From Molanna angustata (lineage: Eukaryota > Arthropoda > Insecta > Trichoptera > Molannidae), in assembly GCA_963576475.1 (NCBI GenBank), contig OY754990.1, forward strand, positions 6,105,756 to 6,169,755: a DNA stretch of 64,000 bases. The letters are read 5' to 3'. A model generated the notes under the pieces. It did not search any database, was not told the DNA's origin, and saw only the letters and a program-made list of their open reading frames with translations. This document shows, in pieces, positions 1 through 11,024 of the stretch (positions are counted from its first letter, which is position 1; the number at the start of each line of letters is the position of its first letter). The position numbers and the translations under genes were made by a program.

Positions 1-429
1 CTCTTGAAATCTGTTATTGTATGTATCGCACATTCTATGAATAGTCATGTTTTGTGCGTAATTGTTGCGATGAATTGGAAGGTGGAATAAATGTGTATGT
101 CTTGTTCTGCGAGTAGGAATATTAAATGAGATGATATTGAGTATTGAGGGGCAGTCGATATTATTATTTCATAGACATTGTAGTTTAATAGTTACATACA
201 ATAAAAAAATAAAAAAGTGTTTTGCTAAAACTAATTTTACAAGAAAAGTATCAAATAAATTCATATTTTAAAAAAACTCGTGCAATAGAATAAAGATTTA
301 CATACAAACTTTTCCTTATTTCAAGGAGTAATCTCTTGAGGGTACTTGGGAAACTATTTTCAAAATATACTATATAGCCTACTATAGCCTCTAAAGATGT
401 AGGTCTTTCCGAGCTTCAAAAATGATGTT
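1..429. other. AT-rich sequence, nothing recognised
   Basis: No long open frame, no repeat shared with the rest of the window that I could see, and no RNA-like structure. Probably ordinary intergenic or decayed repeat DNA. Confidence 0.4.
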
Positions 430-670
430 TGGTGTCCTGCTTTTATGATAAATGAAGAGGATCGCCTGACGAAGAAAATATACAAAGCTGACAGGAATTG
501 AATAAGAGGTCAGAGGCGCCCAAGTTAATAATGGCACGACCATGTATTGTAAACGATATTCTGAAAGACGGAAATGTAAGAAGCGTGAACAGCAGAAGAA
601 CGTGTATGAGACGATTCATAAATGTTAACGAAGCGATGAGCGCGAGGTACCTACATGGCGTGATGATATA
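430..670 (+). mobile_element. RTE-type LINE 3' end, internally deleted
   Basis: The text matches the C-terminus of the LINE seen better at 18487-18846 (minus strand): a piece reading like LTKKIYKADRN, then the ILKDGNVRSVNSRRTCMRR segment, then jumping to the last codons (ATGGCGTGA) and the short TGATG tail. The part coding for the basic GRGRPRKGW stretch is damaged and the WRSVLSAYP part is missing. In intact relatives this region follows the reverse transcriptase and the element ends almost directly after the stop codon with TATG repeats. Here it is a dead fragment. Confidence 0.7.
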
Positions 671-1195
671 TTTTTTTTTATTACATATACCAAAAATTAC
701 ATTTTATATAAGCAACATAACAAATAAATTGGTTTGGTTTGTACCACCTCACTAGGCCAGGCCTGTTCCGAGGTGGTAGACTAGTTACATAATATTAATT
801 ACTAAGTCATTGTAAGCTGTTATATAGAATGATTGTGTAGTGTAGCCCATGGTCCACTTATTGATTGAGTCCTATGTTAGTAGTTTTGTCGTGTATGTAT
901 GTTGTTATGAATTGAGAATTTGCTAACAATAGTTGATTGATAGCTTTGTTATATAACCATGATTGTATGGTATGTATGTATGTTTAAGTCTTGTATTTTC
1001 TATTAAATGTATGTTCTTTATATCTTTTGCAACTATATTTAGGATCTTTGGAGCCAAGTATTGATAATGTCTTTGTCCGTATGTAGTGTTTGTCTTCGGA
1101 GTGATTAGTTGATGTCTGTGTCTTTTATCGTGAAAATGTTGAGCAGTGATATGGTTTTAATTATCATTTTTAAAGTAATAAGAATTTGTTTTATT
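671..1195. other. Non-coding, nothing recognised
   Basis: T-rich sequence with short GTAT/GTATG runs. No open frame or repeated family found by eye. Confidence 0.35.
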
Positions 1196-2095
1196 TTTTA
1201 ACAGATTTTTAATTATCTCAATAGAGATGAAGTTGGAATATTTACTGTAGGAGAACCGGGAAATCAAGGCACCTACAGGGCTTACGACCTGTCATCGGCT
1301 GGTTTACGTGATCACTTTATGCGCTTGCGCAACGTTCACCAATTATGCCTTTTTAATGAGATCCCTATCAATTCAATTTTGAAAGTTCTTTATATTTGAT
1401 TTCCCGGTTCTCCTACAGTAAATATTCCAACTTCGTCTCTATTGAGATAATTAAAAATCTGTTAAAAAATACCTTTGACTCCCGACAGGGAGAAAAAAAA
1501 TCCAATGTTTGCGCATATGCAATAATAAAAATATTCGATTACTTACACATTGGTACAAGTAGGTAAATAAGACAAAAATGACCTTATAAGTCTGGCGCAA
1601 TTCAGGGGTGACTTCTATGCGAAAAATGCATTTGTCACCTTAGGTATAAGAATTTGTTGCTCTCATTATTTACAAAAAATCAATTCTCTCAATAGATGGC
1701 GTTACAACAAAAATAAATAAAAAAATAATAAGAATGTTGTTCATCATTTCACACATAGATGGCTATAGTAAAAATTCCTTATTTTCAAGCGAAAAGAATT
1801 TCAGTATAACAATATATAGAACTTTCAAAATTGAATTGATAGGGATCTCATTAAAAAGGCATAATTGGTGAACGTTGCGCAAGCGCATAAAGTGATCACG
1901 TAAACCAGCCGATGACAGGTCGTAAGCCCTGTAGGTGCCTTGATTTCCCGGTTCTCCTACAGTAAATATTCCAACTTCGTCTCTATTGAGGTAATTAAAA
2001 ATGTGTTAAAAAATACCTTTGACTCCCGACAGGGAAAAAAAAAATCCAATGTTTGCGCATATGCAATAATAAAAATATTCAATTTGTTTTATAGA
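1196..2095. repeat. Family N elements in palindromic arrangement
   Basis: A block starting AATAGAGATGAAGTTGGAAT and running through CACCTACAGGGCTTACGACC occurs forward at about 1215-1397, its first part occurs inverted at 1398-1450, and the whole block occurs inverted again at about 1812-1995. The ends carry a second motif, TTTGCGCATATGCAATAATA, followed by AAAATATTCG. At least nine other pieces of the same family lie in this window. Non-coding. Copies with both termini (4138 and 28750 regions) suggest CGAATATTTT inverted ends, so a non-autonomous DNA transposon is the likeliest nature. Confidence 0.65.
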
Positions 2096-2610
2096 GTTGT
2101 GCTGTAGTTAGTAGGTACCTTAAAGTCTTTAAATAGTTGAATGGTCGGGAAATCGAAAGTTTTTTAATAATCACATAACTATGTATGTATATGTAGATAT
2201 GTATGTATGTTTATGTATAATATATCTTTGTTTCAATGAAATGCATCACAATTACGGTATCTGTATTAAAACACATTAAGATATTTAAACGATTGAATTA
2301 AATTGAAGTGGTTTAAAAACAGTTCATTTGGGCTCCTTAAGTGGCTAAGTTCATGGACCTATGAGAAGCGGCTCGAATAATGTTGAAACAAAAACCCCTT
2401 GACAGAAAAATCAATACAGTTGTTCCCAAACTATTGACTATTTTTTTTTTATCTAAACCTCGAAAAAAAATCCTCCATTTAGATATTCGATTATTAAAAT
2501 TTTCTATAGACTTTCGACTGGCAATAAATCCGCCACAATGTGTACAAAAAATATTTTTTATTTATTTAATTTTATGTTATTTTTTACATTACTTTTCGGG
2601 CAACTAACAG
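2096..2610. other. Non-coding, nothing recognised
   Basis: AT-rich; the 75-codon open frame at 2380-2607 has the composition of random AT-rich DNA and no recognisable motif. Confidence 0.35.
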
Positions 2611-2750
2611 GTATTATGTCAAATATTAATTTAACACGCACCCAATAACACATTATGGAGACTTACGATATTAATCGTCTCACAGATCCAAACTGTTAAA
2701 CACAATTAAAAATTGTGTCTCCACCGGGAATCGAACCCATAGCCATATTT
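2596..2750 (-). mobile_element. SINE family A (tRNA-derived), head truncated
   Basis: Matches the fuller copies at 37262-37480, 40865-41072 and 59788-59990. The diagnostic B-box-like part reads, on the plus strand, CTCCACCGGGAATCGAACCC, and the tail carries CGGGCAACTAACAGGTATTA. The tRNA-like head upstream of the B box is replaced by unrelated sequence, so this copy is not a functional Pol III gene. Confidence 0.75.
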
Positions 2751-2779
2751 TTGCATAGTAAAAGTGTTTTATGCTTTTA

Positions 2780-2870
2780 GGCACCAGCTTGAAATAGCGC
2801 TTCTGTGCGGGTTCCCTGGGTTCTATCGACATCATAGGAAAAAAATATTTTCATTCATTTCTCACCAAAA
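2780..2870 (+). mobile_element. SINE family B fragment
   Basis: The string GCGCTTCTGTGCGGGTTCCC followed by TGGGTTC and, a little later, ATTTTCATTCATTTCTC matches the middle of the SINE seen whole at 57125-57330. Both ends are missing. Confidence 0.5.
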
Positions 2871-3019
2871 TGTTCCTTTTTTGGAGTGGAAGAAATAAGC
2901 AATTATTACTATCATCGTTTTCGGGTATCCGATAAAAGTAATAAATAAAGCTAATCAGAAATACAACACTAACATTAAAATTTCACATACATAGGTAGTT
3001 CATCAATAATGAATATAAG

Positions 3020-3190
3020 AGTTTCAACACATATTCTGAATGTACTGCCTTTTTATGTGAGACAAGACCGGTGTGTGGGCATACACGCACGCATCGTGCT
3101 TACTTTATAATGTAGTTAGCACCCGCACACCTGTCGCTGGTTACCTCACATTGTGGACTATGCCGTGATGGTACGAACGAATGATGAACA
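3020..3190 (-). repeat. Family K fragment
   Basis: Diverged inverse copy of the repeat at 5150-5390 and 54064-55540: the plus strand shows GTGTGTGGGCATACACGCAC, later CTGTCGCTGGTTACCTCACA and GCCGTGATGG, which mirror ACCATCACGGCATATCCC and GGGGTAACCAGCGAAAGGTG of the other copies. Non-coding. Confidence 0.6.
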
Positions 3191-3231
3191 CTCACTTATG
3201 CAGTTGAGAGTTAAAAGAGTTTTTAAGAGAG

Positions 3232-3675
3232 TTGAGAGAGTTAAGCAGCAGAATAAATTCACAAGGATGTATTACCATTCCTCTTTTACGTACAACTGCC
3301 TCACAACATTTCTATAAGTATAAAGGTACTAAGTGGTTTAATGAACTCCCTTTGAGTCTTAGACTCGAAAAAAATTGTAATATATTTAAAAATAAAATTA
3401 AAACATTTTACTTATTTATTTATTTATTTTTTGTTATTTCATTCTTGTTTTTGTGTTGCTTCATATTTTTTAGTAGATGTACAATGTTTTGGCAAATGTA
3501 ACAATATTAAATAGTTACTCCCCTCTTTTAACACGAGATTTTATCTCAATTAAAGAGGGTTTTATTTTTTTTTTTTTATTTTATTTTGAATCATATGATG
3601 GAAATTGTATGCCTTTTTAAATTGTGATTTATATGTAAATTTTGTATTGATTTGTAATAAATAAAAAAATGTATA
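3232..3675 (+). mobile_element. LINE 3' end (ORF2 C-terminus plus 3' UTR)
   Basis: An 89-codon open stretch contains FYKYKGTKWFNELPLSLR followed by an NIFKNKIKTFYL-like end. The pattern (trp-phe/asn, LP, then FKxxIKxxL) is the usual last piece of Jockey/CR1-type LINE ORF2 proteins. It is followed by a T-rich 3' UTR and a short A-rich end near 3658-3670. Strongly 5' truncated, as LINE copies usually are; not functional. Confidence 0.65.
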
Positions 3676-4020
3676 GTCTTAATAAACAGTGGAATTAAGT
3701 TATAATGGTTTTTTTTTATTTTTAATGTTTATATTTTTTTTATTATCATCGCGTACCTGTGTTTGAGAACCAACGATCTATCGTTGCATAGAGTTGGTAA
3801 ATAAGTGAGCTATACACAGAAAAACATTCATTAGGAATTCTTTTAAATGCGTTGGAAGCTTTACCGAACTTTTACGATCATGACACGATTATCGTAGGGT
3901 AGGTAGGTACTAACGTATATGCACTGGGGTGACCATTAAATATAAAATATTTTTTTAATGAATAATATATTTATTCAAATATACAACTCAATACACCCGA
4001 TACTATACAATAATACAATA
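3676..4020. other. Non-coding, nothing recognised
   Basis: AT-rich, no repeat or open frame identified. Confidence 0.3.
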
Positions 4021-4021
4021 G

Positions 4022-4500
4022 ATACGAATATATTTTTTATTATTGCATATGCGCCCCTATAAGTCACCCCTGAATTGCGCCAGACTAATAAGGTCATTTT
4101 TGTCTTATTTACCTACTTGTACCAATGTGTAAGTAATCGAATATTTTCATTATTGCATATGCGCAAACATTGGATTTTTTTTCCTGTCGGGAGTCAAAGA
4201 TATTTTTTAAGAGATTTTTAATTATCTCAATAGAGACGAAGTTGGAATATTTATTGTAGGAGAACCGGTAAATCAAGGCACCTACAGGGCTTACGACCTG
4301 TCATCGGCTGGTTTACGTTATCACTTTATATAGATACGATAATTATACACCCGATGACAGATCGTAAGGCCTGTAGATGCCTTGAGTTCCTGGTTCTTCT
4401 ATAATATTCGTCTCTATGGAGATGTTATAAATTTGTCAAAAAAATGTCATATGACTCCCGACAGGGTAAAAAATCCAATTTTTGCGTATATGCATCCTTA
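4022..4500. repeat. Family N copy with inverted second half
   Basis: Carries the terminus CGAATATTTTCATTATTGCA at 4138, the CCTGTCGGGAGTCAAAG motif, then the main block GAGACGAAGTTGGAATATTT to GGCTGGTTTACG. From about 4345 the same block returns inverted and more diverged (CTGTAGATGCCTTGAGTTCC, then CGACAGGG and TTTGCGTATATGCA). Outside the left terminus, 4040-4138 matches the inverse of 1545-1625, so the same flanking sequence was copied along. Confidence 0.65.
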
Positions 4501-4785
4501 AAAAATATTCGAAAATATACTTTGTTGGGGTTGTAGTAGAGATTATATATACTCTGTGTGGCATATTTATATGATTGGTACTCACCCAGGACTGCTTCTG
4601 GTACTGCACTGTTTAGTGGTCACTAAACAACTGGTTCTGGATGACATCTCTAGCCCTAAGGACATCTAAGTTACCCCCACTTAGTGGGAGGAGCTAACTT
4701 TACTTAGTATACATACTTACCTTTATACAGTGCATATTGTACACTCTGTTTTCTTCGTTAAACATAATATATTAATATTTTTTAT

Positions 4786-5433
4786 ATTTATATAACTCTC
4801 CTGTACGTGTGTATGTCACTGAACTCCTCCTAAACGTCTGAACCGATTTCGGTGAATTTTTTTGTGTGTGTTTGTGTGAGTCCCTGAATGGTTTAGATTC
4901 ATAAAATGGAATATTAAACATTAACACAATAAAAGGAAAATAAAAAATATGATTTTTTATAGCCGTAAATTATAATAGGTGGCGCTAATGTCGAATTGGC
5001 AATGTTTAGTTTTTTTCCATCTGACAACACTAAGAAATCTATCATTTACGTCGTAATGGAAATCAATCTAACCTCAAAGTGTTTAGCGGCTCATCGAACA
5101 AGAAAATGTAAGTTTGCTCAGTAAATAATAACATCCATATGATTTAAATATATGTTCATTCATACCATCACGGCATATCCCACAATGTGGGGTAACCAGC
5201 GAAAGGTGTGGGGGTGTGCATTGCCTTATAAAAGGGAGCACAACATATCTGTGTATACCCACACACCAGTCTCGTCTCACCTAAAAAGGCACTATATTCA
5301 GAATGGGTGGTGAACCTCATTGCTGAACTATGTGAGATGTTATTGTTGCCTGTTGTATTTTCGATTAATTACATAGATATATTTTTTGTTTCACAAATAG
5401 TTCGGGCGGGACAATGTTTGTCGGGTCCGCTAG
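4786..5433 (+). mobile_element. Helitron-like element, 3' end CTAG
   Basis: Ends with GGGACAATGTTTGTCGGGTC followed by CGCTAG and then T, the arrangement expected for a Helitron 3' end (hairpin-capable GAC...GTC, then CTRR, inserted before T). The 5' part, CTCTCCTGTACGTGTGTATG with a TCTGAACCGATTTCGGTGAA segment, looks like the lead sequence of widespread short insect Helitrons; it corresponds in position to the 5' part of the copies at 16908-18335 and 18847-20595. No Rep/helicase coding. A family K piece lies inside (5150-5390). The exact 5' end is not clear. Confidence 0.6.
5150..5390 (+). repeat. Family K unit
   Basis: Starts TTCATTCATACCATCACGGC and runs to GAGATGTTATTGTTGCCTG. Nearly the same as 54060-54270, where its last 106 bp are amplified. 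It contains CCTTATAAAAGGGAG, a TATA-box-like string, at about 5223. Whether that drives transcription cannot be told from sequence. Confidence 0.7.
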
Positions 5434-6294
5434 TAGAATATATAATTATTACAATGTGATACGACAATATATACAATATGGATGAACTCGTTGACAGCCG
5501 TAAGAATAAAGATGGCGGTCGCTCAACACATATTCCTTATATATGTATTATCGGTCACTCGTGCTGTTTCTCTTGCATTCACACTTTCACATATTTCACA
5601 TATTATAATATAACTATCAACAAAAATGTGGCGATGGTTGCGTGTTAAGATGAAAAATGTGGCTCTCGATTCCCTCTGCCCAACCCGTTGTGGTATACGG
5701 TATTACCGATACACATAGATATACATAAAGGTATGTACCTATGTATATCCCCGGAGAGACGGTGCACTCTTCGTGAAACGAATGGTCTGAAGTCAGTCCA
5801 ATTTTGGTATCGATGCGACATAGACAAGCTGTTAGTTCTCGCATTATTTTATAGATAATTTACGTGTGCAATATTGAAATATACTTTGTAATAAGTTGAA
5901 TTACATATAATTACATTCACTTTGTTAAAATATACTAAATAATAAAGATCAATTGTTCATCACGAAGAGATCGACATATTCTTACTTAGCGCCCCCACAT
6001 TTAAACAAATATATCAAACTAAAAATTTCATCCTCATAATCAAACTCAACACTTAATATACAGCACACATTTATATATGTAATTTCACACATCATTCACA
6101 CAATATCTCACCATAATATGTAACCATTCCTAATGTATCTTAATATACTACAATAACTTATGATTGTCACCCGAAATCAGGTAACTTCAAAACTAAAAAA
6201 TCAATCAAATTGTTGAAATTTATTAATGACGTAGGTACATACACAAACTACTGACTGACTAACATAATGAAATAAAACATATAGGTAAGTACAT
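5434..6294. other. Mostly unrecognised; weak RTE-like trace at 5640-5710
   Basis: At 5664-5710 the sequence CGATTCCCTCTGCCCAACCC with a following GTATTACC resembles a decayed RTE tail (CTCTCTGCCTACCCC, then ATGGT). The rest is AT-rich without features. Confidence 0.3.
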
Positions 6295-7029
6295 ATGAGG
6301 CCCCCAATATCAAAAACGGCCAAATGATCCCTTGTGTTTTTTTGGGAAAACACAAAAAACTAGGAAACAATGTTCTACTGTTTTTTTTTTGAAAAAATTA
6401 GTAGAAATAATAAAATCTGATATTATTTATGACATCTACCATTAAATATTTAGATTATTATTCTTGATAATATATTTAATTTTGGATTTTAAAATGCATT
6501 TGGCCGATTTTGATACAAATTCTTGCAGTTGGCCATGTTTGATATTAAGTCATTTGTTTTTGGCCATTTTTGATACTAATTTTACATATTCAAACATATT
6601 CGACTTACGTTTGTGAGGTTATTTTCTACATTTGAAATATTCTGCTCCATTTCGTATGTTATATATTTTTAATTTAATAGTTTTTAAGCATAAAATAAAC
6701 AAAAGAATGTAAAAAAATATGAATATCGTGTATAGGTTCAATCACTATATTATACCAACTCAAATGGCAGCCATATTGAAATTTGCCTAAACGACGAGTC
6801 GTGATTGGTTAATTCATATTATGGCCGACTTTGATACTAAGCACACTTGATTTTGGCCGCCTTTGATACTTAGACCTATTTTCAAACGTAATTTTTCATG
6901 GGTTTTAGTCATTTTTGATCCTCAGATACATTTGTAATGGATACATACTGGCTGGTAGATATAAATAACAAAAAAATCTCAAAAATGACAAAATATGCTT
7001 TTGGCCGCTTTTGATACTGAGGTCCTCAT
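6295..7029. mobile_element. TIR element with repeated TTTTGGCC/TTTGATACT motif
   Basis: The left end ATGAGGCCCCCAATATCAAA continues ACGGCCAAA; the inverse of the right end is ATGAGGACCTCAGTATCAAA continuing AGCGGCCAAA, giving about 30-bp inverted ends with few mismatches. Inside, the motif TTTGGCCRnTTTTGATAC recurs at about 6500, 6530, 6556, 6822, 6856, 6906 (weak) and at the right end, all in the same direction as the right terminus. No open frame of note, so this is non-autonomous. Repeated subterminal motifs are typical of transposase-binding arrays. Superfamily not identified; no clear target duplication beyond AT. Confidence 0.65.
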
Positions 7030-7440
7030 ATACGCACATGAATACAACCTTCAAGTGGTTTCATTTGAAAGCGGAAATCTTCCCTTTCCCCATTCTTCCC
7101 GTCTATTCCCTTCCTTTTCAGGACAGCGATTTTGTATAAAGATACGATGTAATATTGTTTCACTGAATTAATATTTTGAAATTATATACCTACCTATGTT
7201 TAAAAGATGGATACAGTAATTGGCGTTGTAAATCATATTATGTTGTTTTTTTTTTCATTGTAAATTATTTTATAGCTCTTGTATCCAATAAAATAAATAA
7301 AAAAAAAATAAAAAAATAACTTCAGCGACAACCTGTATTAATCAAATATTATTAATCAAATCATCTTTATGTTATATAATTTATTATATGCTGTATGTTG
7401 TCCTCTAAATAAATAAATAAATAAATATATCACACCCGTG
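7030..7440 (+). mobile_element. Probable LINE 3' UTR ends with A-rich tails
   Basis: At 7260-7310, TATAGCTCTTGTATCCAATA followed by AAATAAATAAA resembles the 3' end of the LINE at 31915-35780 (inverse of 31915-31975). A second tail of (AAAT) repeats ends at 7427. No coding part is left. The region 7030-7180 has nothing recognisable. Confidence 0.4.
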
Positions 7441-7629
7441 ATGGGCGTGGAGTGACGTTATATATTAATAATACAAAAAAATCATGGTGACTCTAGTAAC
7501 CCACTTCAGATATATAATATGTAGGTATGTAGTTTACTCTGTCGAAATATGTAACATGTTTCTCAATAGTTACAAATTAAATAATGGCCTTTCTTGTTAA
7601 CTAAATGGTTTAATTGTTTACTAATTAAC

Positions 7630-7720
7630 TGGCATGTGGTATTTTGGTTAGCCGTTTGGCTTCTGTGCGGGTTCGGTTCCCAGCAGAGGAGAACTTTTTG
7701 ATGAAACAAACTGATAGAAA
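7630..7720 (+). mobile_element. SINE family B fragment
   Basis: TTTGGCTTCTGTGCGGGTTC then GGTTCCCAGCAGAGGAGAA matches the tRNA-like head of SINE B (compare 57145-57200). Truncated on both sides. Confidence 0.5.
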
Positions 7721-7754
7721 AGTAGTGTTAAAATTGAATTATACACATATTTAC

Positions 7755-7866
7755 ATTACTTACATACTTAATCCACGTTAGCTCCCAGTGTGGAGCATGT
7801 GGACGCCACAAAATTTCTCCAAGCCTCTCTATCTTGCGCCAGATGGACAGCTTCATATATCATACA
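7755..7866 (-). mobile_element. RTE-like LINE C-terminal fragment
   Basis: On the minus strand the frame reads YEAVHLAQDREAWRNFV and ends shortly after. The AxDRExWR pattern is the usual end of RTE-type reverse transcriptases of insects. It is joined directly to the unrelated LINE piece at 7867. Confidence 0.55.
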
Positions 7867-8690
7867 TCATACATCAGGAAAAACACCAGTTTGAAGTGAC
7901 AAATTAAAATTTTTAGTTAAAGGCATAGTTACATTAGATAAACAGTTAACGAGGAAGATCGGAGGAACATTATCAGGACCAGCAGATTTTTTGCAGTCAA
8001 GGAGTTTGATTTTATTATACACATCTACTTCCTCCATAATACATTCATTAAAATTAATAAAGTTTTTAGGCTGAGTAGCAATGTATGATTGTGATGCATT
8101 TGAGTTATTATAGACTTCACTAAAGCACTCGGCAAACATGTTTACTATTGCTTGGGGGTTATCAGCTACTTTACCATTGTAATACATCGTGGAAGGAATA
8201 CCAGACTCTCTGTTATTCAGAATATCAGAAAATCTATACACAGTTTCAGGCTTCAACATAGCTGTTTTCTCTAGGGTATCAATACAGGACTGGTAACATT
8301 TTTTTGACAAATTTTTAACTCCTTACATTGTTAAACAAAATATAATCATTACAGTTTCTAGTTTCTTTGTAACGTTTATGGGCAATCTTTTTCTCACATA
8401 TAAGATTGATTAGTTCTTTACTAAACCATTTTGGATAACAAGAAATTACATTTTTGGTAATAGGAACATAATGTTGGATAATTGGATTAATCGCACTATA
8501 AAAATAATTCAAAATATTATTAGCATCGTTATCAATATTCAAGAAATCCCAGTTAATTTTTGTGAGATCATCATTAATTTTATTATAATCTGCTTTAAAG
8601 AAATTGAGTTTTTCATTATATAATGGAGATGATTTACCAAAGTAATTATTACAAGTTATAGTTAAAGGTGGATGATAAACATCTCAGCTT
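7867..8690 (-). pseudogene. Jockey/CR1-like LINE ORF2 fragment (linker and RT start)
   Basis: Two open stretches (8315-8542 and 7867-8310), divided by a frame break, correspond to the part between endonuclease and reverse transcriptase (CYPKWFSKELINLICEKK) and to the first RT motif (KKSAGPDNVPPIFL ... TGVFPDV). The same regions in the intact ORF at 32248-35154 are YPPWFSPALIRITKEK and KGPGPDSIPAIIL, so this is a related but different element. Both the 5' part and everything after the first RT motif are missing. Confidence 0.75.
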
Positions 8691-9012
8691 AATCCAGCAT
8701 CATGCAGGTCCGCAGAGAATGCTCGCTTGATGTTGAGTATTGACCTGCCTCGTCTTCTCGTCCCGTCAGGAGTGTAAAAAAGGCTTGCATAATCAACACT
8801 CTCCACATACGATGCACATGGCCAAGCCAGCTCAATCTGCGGCTCTGGACGACTTAGATGATTGGCTGCTACGCTATTCTGGTTCGTACAACTTCGTTGG
8901 ATACGAAATGGTACCACAAAATTTATTCTCAACACTCAGTAGCTTTTTTTGTTGAGCCTTTATTAGATGCCAGGATTCACAGCCATACAGCAATACTGTC
9001 ATAACGCACAAA
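8684..9012 (-). pseudogene. RTE-like LINE, 3' part in sense
   Basis: The minus strand reads VLLYGCESWHLIKAQQKKLL near 8920-9000 and, after a frame change, a TPDGTRRRGRSI piece near 8750, the C-terminal region of RTE-type elements. Together with 9013-9245 on the other strand it forms an inverted pair; see findings. Confidence 0.6.
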
Positions 9013-9245
9013 CCATGGAGCATTGTCGTTGGGAAATGATGTAATAGATAATGTGGAGAGCTTCAAATACCTGGGAGTCTATGTGACACCAGATGGTGGG
9101 ACAGAGGAAGAACTCTCAATAAGAATTGCCCTGGCGAGCTCGTCCTTTAATAATATGAGAAAAATATGGAAATAGTCCAACTTCTCCACAATAAAACTAA
9201 GTGTCGCCTCTTTAATGCGTGCGTTATGCCAGTATTGCTGTATTT
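9013..9245 (+). pseudogene. RTE-like LINE, inverted 5' part
   Basis: Reads VIDNVESFKYLGVYVTPDGG, the conserved FKYLG motif that follows the catalytic YADD region in RTE reverse transcriptases, then RIALASSSFNNMRKIWK, a stop, and ends in a MPVLLY-like string. That last string is also where the minus-strand neighbour begins, so the two pieces are consecutive parts of one element placed in opposite directions. Confidence 0.65.
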
Positions 9246-9524
9246 ACATTACACATAAGTATAAATAAACTCATTATTCGACCATAATTCATTTAGTTCT
9301 TCCTCTGCGTATCCCATTGTTTTCCTATCATTGTCATTAACTGTGATTATATTCAATCGATTTTTTTGTCATTTTTGATTTTCTTCTGACATTAAATGTA
9401 GTTGGTTGGAAATAATTTCCGTTAGGCAATGAACCCGCCAGTATACTAATTATGTATATGTACAAGAAGAAACAAATAAATAAATAAATATGAATGACAA
9501 ATACGTCCAATTATTGAATATGGC

Positions 9525-10130
9525 AGTCACCTCTGGAGTGGAGCCCCCCAATACCTACTGAATACCCTCGACGCTGTCCAAAGGGGTGCTATACGTCTGA
9601 TTGATGATCCATCACTGACTGATGGATTGCAATCACTAGAACACAGACGCAGAGTCGGTATTTTAAGTTTATTCTATAGATACTACCACGGGAATTGCTC
9701 AGAAGAACTTGCATCTTTGGTCCCTCCTCCACCCACTCGCAACAGAGTCACTCGCTTCACTCAATCGCAGCACCCATTCACAGTGGACCTTCAACATATA
9801 CGAACAAGTCGCTTCTCGAACTCCTTTATTAATACAGCAGCCCGACTGTGGAACGATCTTCCGAATTCTGTGTTTCCATCTTCGTACAACCCGGCCGTCT
9901 TTTTAAAATCCGAATTAATAAACTCTTTTCTAGATTGCAAACCCCTCCCAACGCTACGTAGTGCGCTTCTTCGGAAGAGTAAAATGGACCCAAATCCTAA
10001 TAGCTGGCATCCCCTACGTAGACATGTTAAAAAAAAAAAAGTATTGTATCTAATGTACCTATTTTACTATGGATGTGTGTTCTATTGCGAGTGGGTGAAT
10101 CAGATATGTGAATTCTTGTAAAAATATTGG
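9525..10130 (+). mobile_element. LINE 3' end, copy 1 of a young family
   Basis: The frame reads YLLNTLDAVQRGAIRLIDDP upstream of the start at 9627, then SLEHRRRVGILSLFYRYYHG, and later FINTAARLWNDLPNSVFPSS, standard for the end of Jockey/CR1-type ORF2. Followed by a short UTR and an A10 run at 10028. Almost identical to 42415-42910; the main difference is a 2-base length change near 9893 that keeps this frame open for longer. 5' truncated. Confidence 0.8.
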
Positions 10131-10286
10131 TCTATTCTAGATGAACCCCCTTGAATATTATAACGTATGAAAATAAAACATAAACCCTACTCATAATAAT
10201 AGCGTATGAAATTCCAATAGTTTTCAAACTATATTAATCGTTTTACTTTTTTATAAAATCAATGGATTTCTGGCAATCCAATATAG

Positions 10287-10425
10287 ATGTAGATGGGTAG
10301 TGGCAGTGCGGTTAGCGCGCTGGGTTAGTACCTAATCCAGTGGTCGCGAGTTCGAATCCTGCCTCGACCGATTTCATTTATTTACAAGCATATATGCTTA
10401 GCTTAGGAAATGTAAAAAAAAACAT
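10287..10425 (+). mobile_element. SINE family C (tRNA-derived)
   Basis: Reads GATGGGTAGTGGCAGTGCGG then TTAGCGCGCTGGGTTAGTA, AATCCAGTGG and GAGTTCGAATCCTGCCTCGA: A box, anticodon-like stem-loop with loop TTAGTAA in the consensus (AGU, threonine-like) and B box GTTCGAATCC. The non-tRNA body (TATATGCTTAGCTTAGGAAA) is short and ends in A-rich sequence. A SINE, not a tRNA gene: the acceptor stem does not pair. Confidence 0.85.
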
Positions 10426-10429
10426 AGCA

Positions 10430-11020
10430 TCGCGGCATTTAAGGCTGAATTTTATAATTGTTTGACGAACATTCACTAGAAAAATTATTAATTATTTATT
10501 TACCTTTTATCACACCATATTTATAATGACAACAATAAGTAGATTACTGCTGCCCAACTAGGAAATACTGTTCTAGGGCTAGCAGTTTACAATTATTTTT
10601 ATTGACAATTATATGCAATTATGAACCAGGTGATTGTTCCCGTTCCACACTAAATATGTACACAATCTCAATTTTCTGCACTCACAATCATTACCTCAAC
10701 AAACATATGGGCTCACACAAAACAGATCAACCAGGTCCCAATGTCCGCCATAATACCTGTCATAAATACAATCTTTGACGCGATTTTTATTTCAGAGCCA
10801 TAGAAAGAGACTAGTTAACTATGTTAATGTACTTAATATGAATCACATGGTTTCCAAATCAAATCAAATATTTTTATGTGTTACTCAAAGAGCATCGCAA
10901 ACACAATACGGCATAGTTACTAATGTTTTAATAATTTTAATTTTGAATTATGTTGAAAACACTTTTCTAGAAACACACTTTTTCACATATTTGAGGAATT
11001 TTATTTGGAACTGGGGTATA
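10430..11020. other. Non-coding, nothing recognised
   Basis: No repeat family or convincing open frame; the 132-codon frame at 10775-11173 runs into the neighbouring LINE tail and has no motif. Confidence 0.35.
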
Positions 11021-11024
11021 TTAT

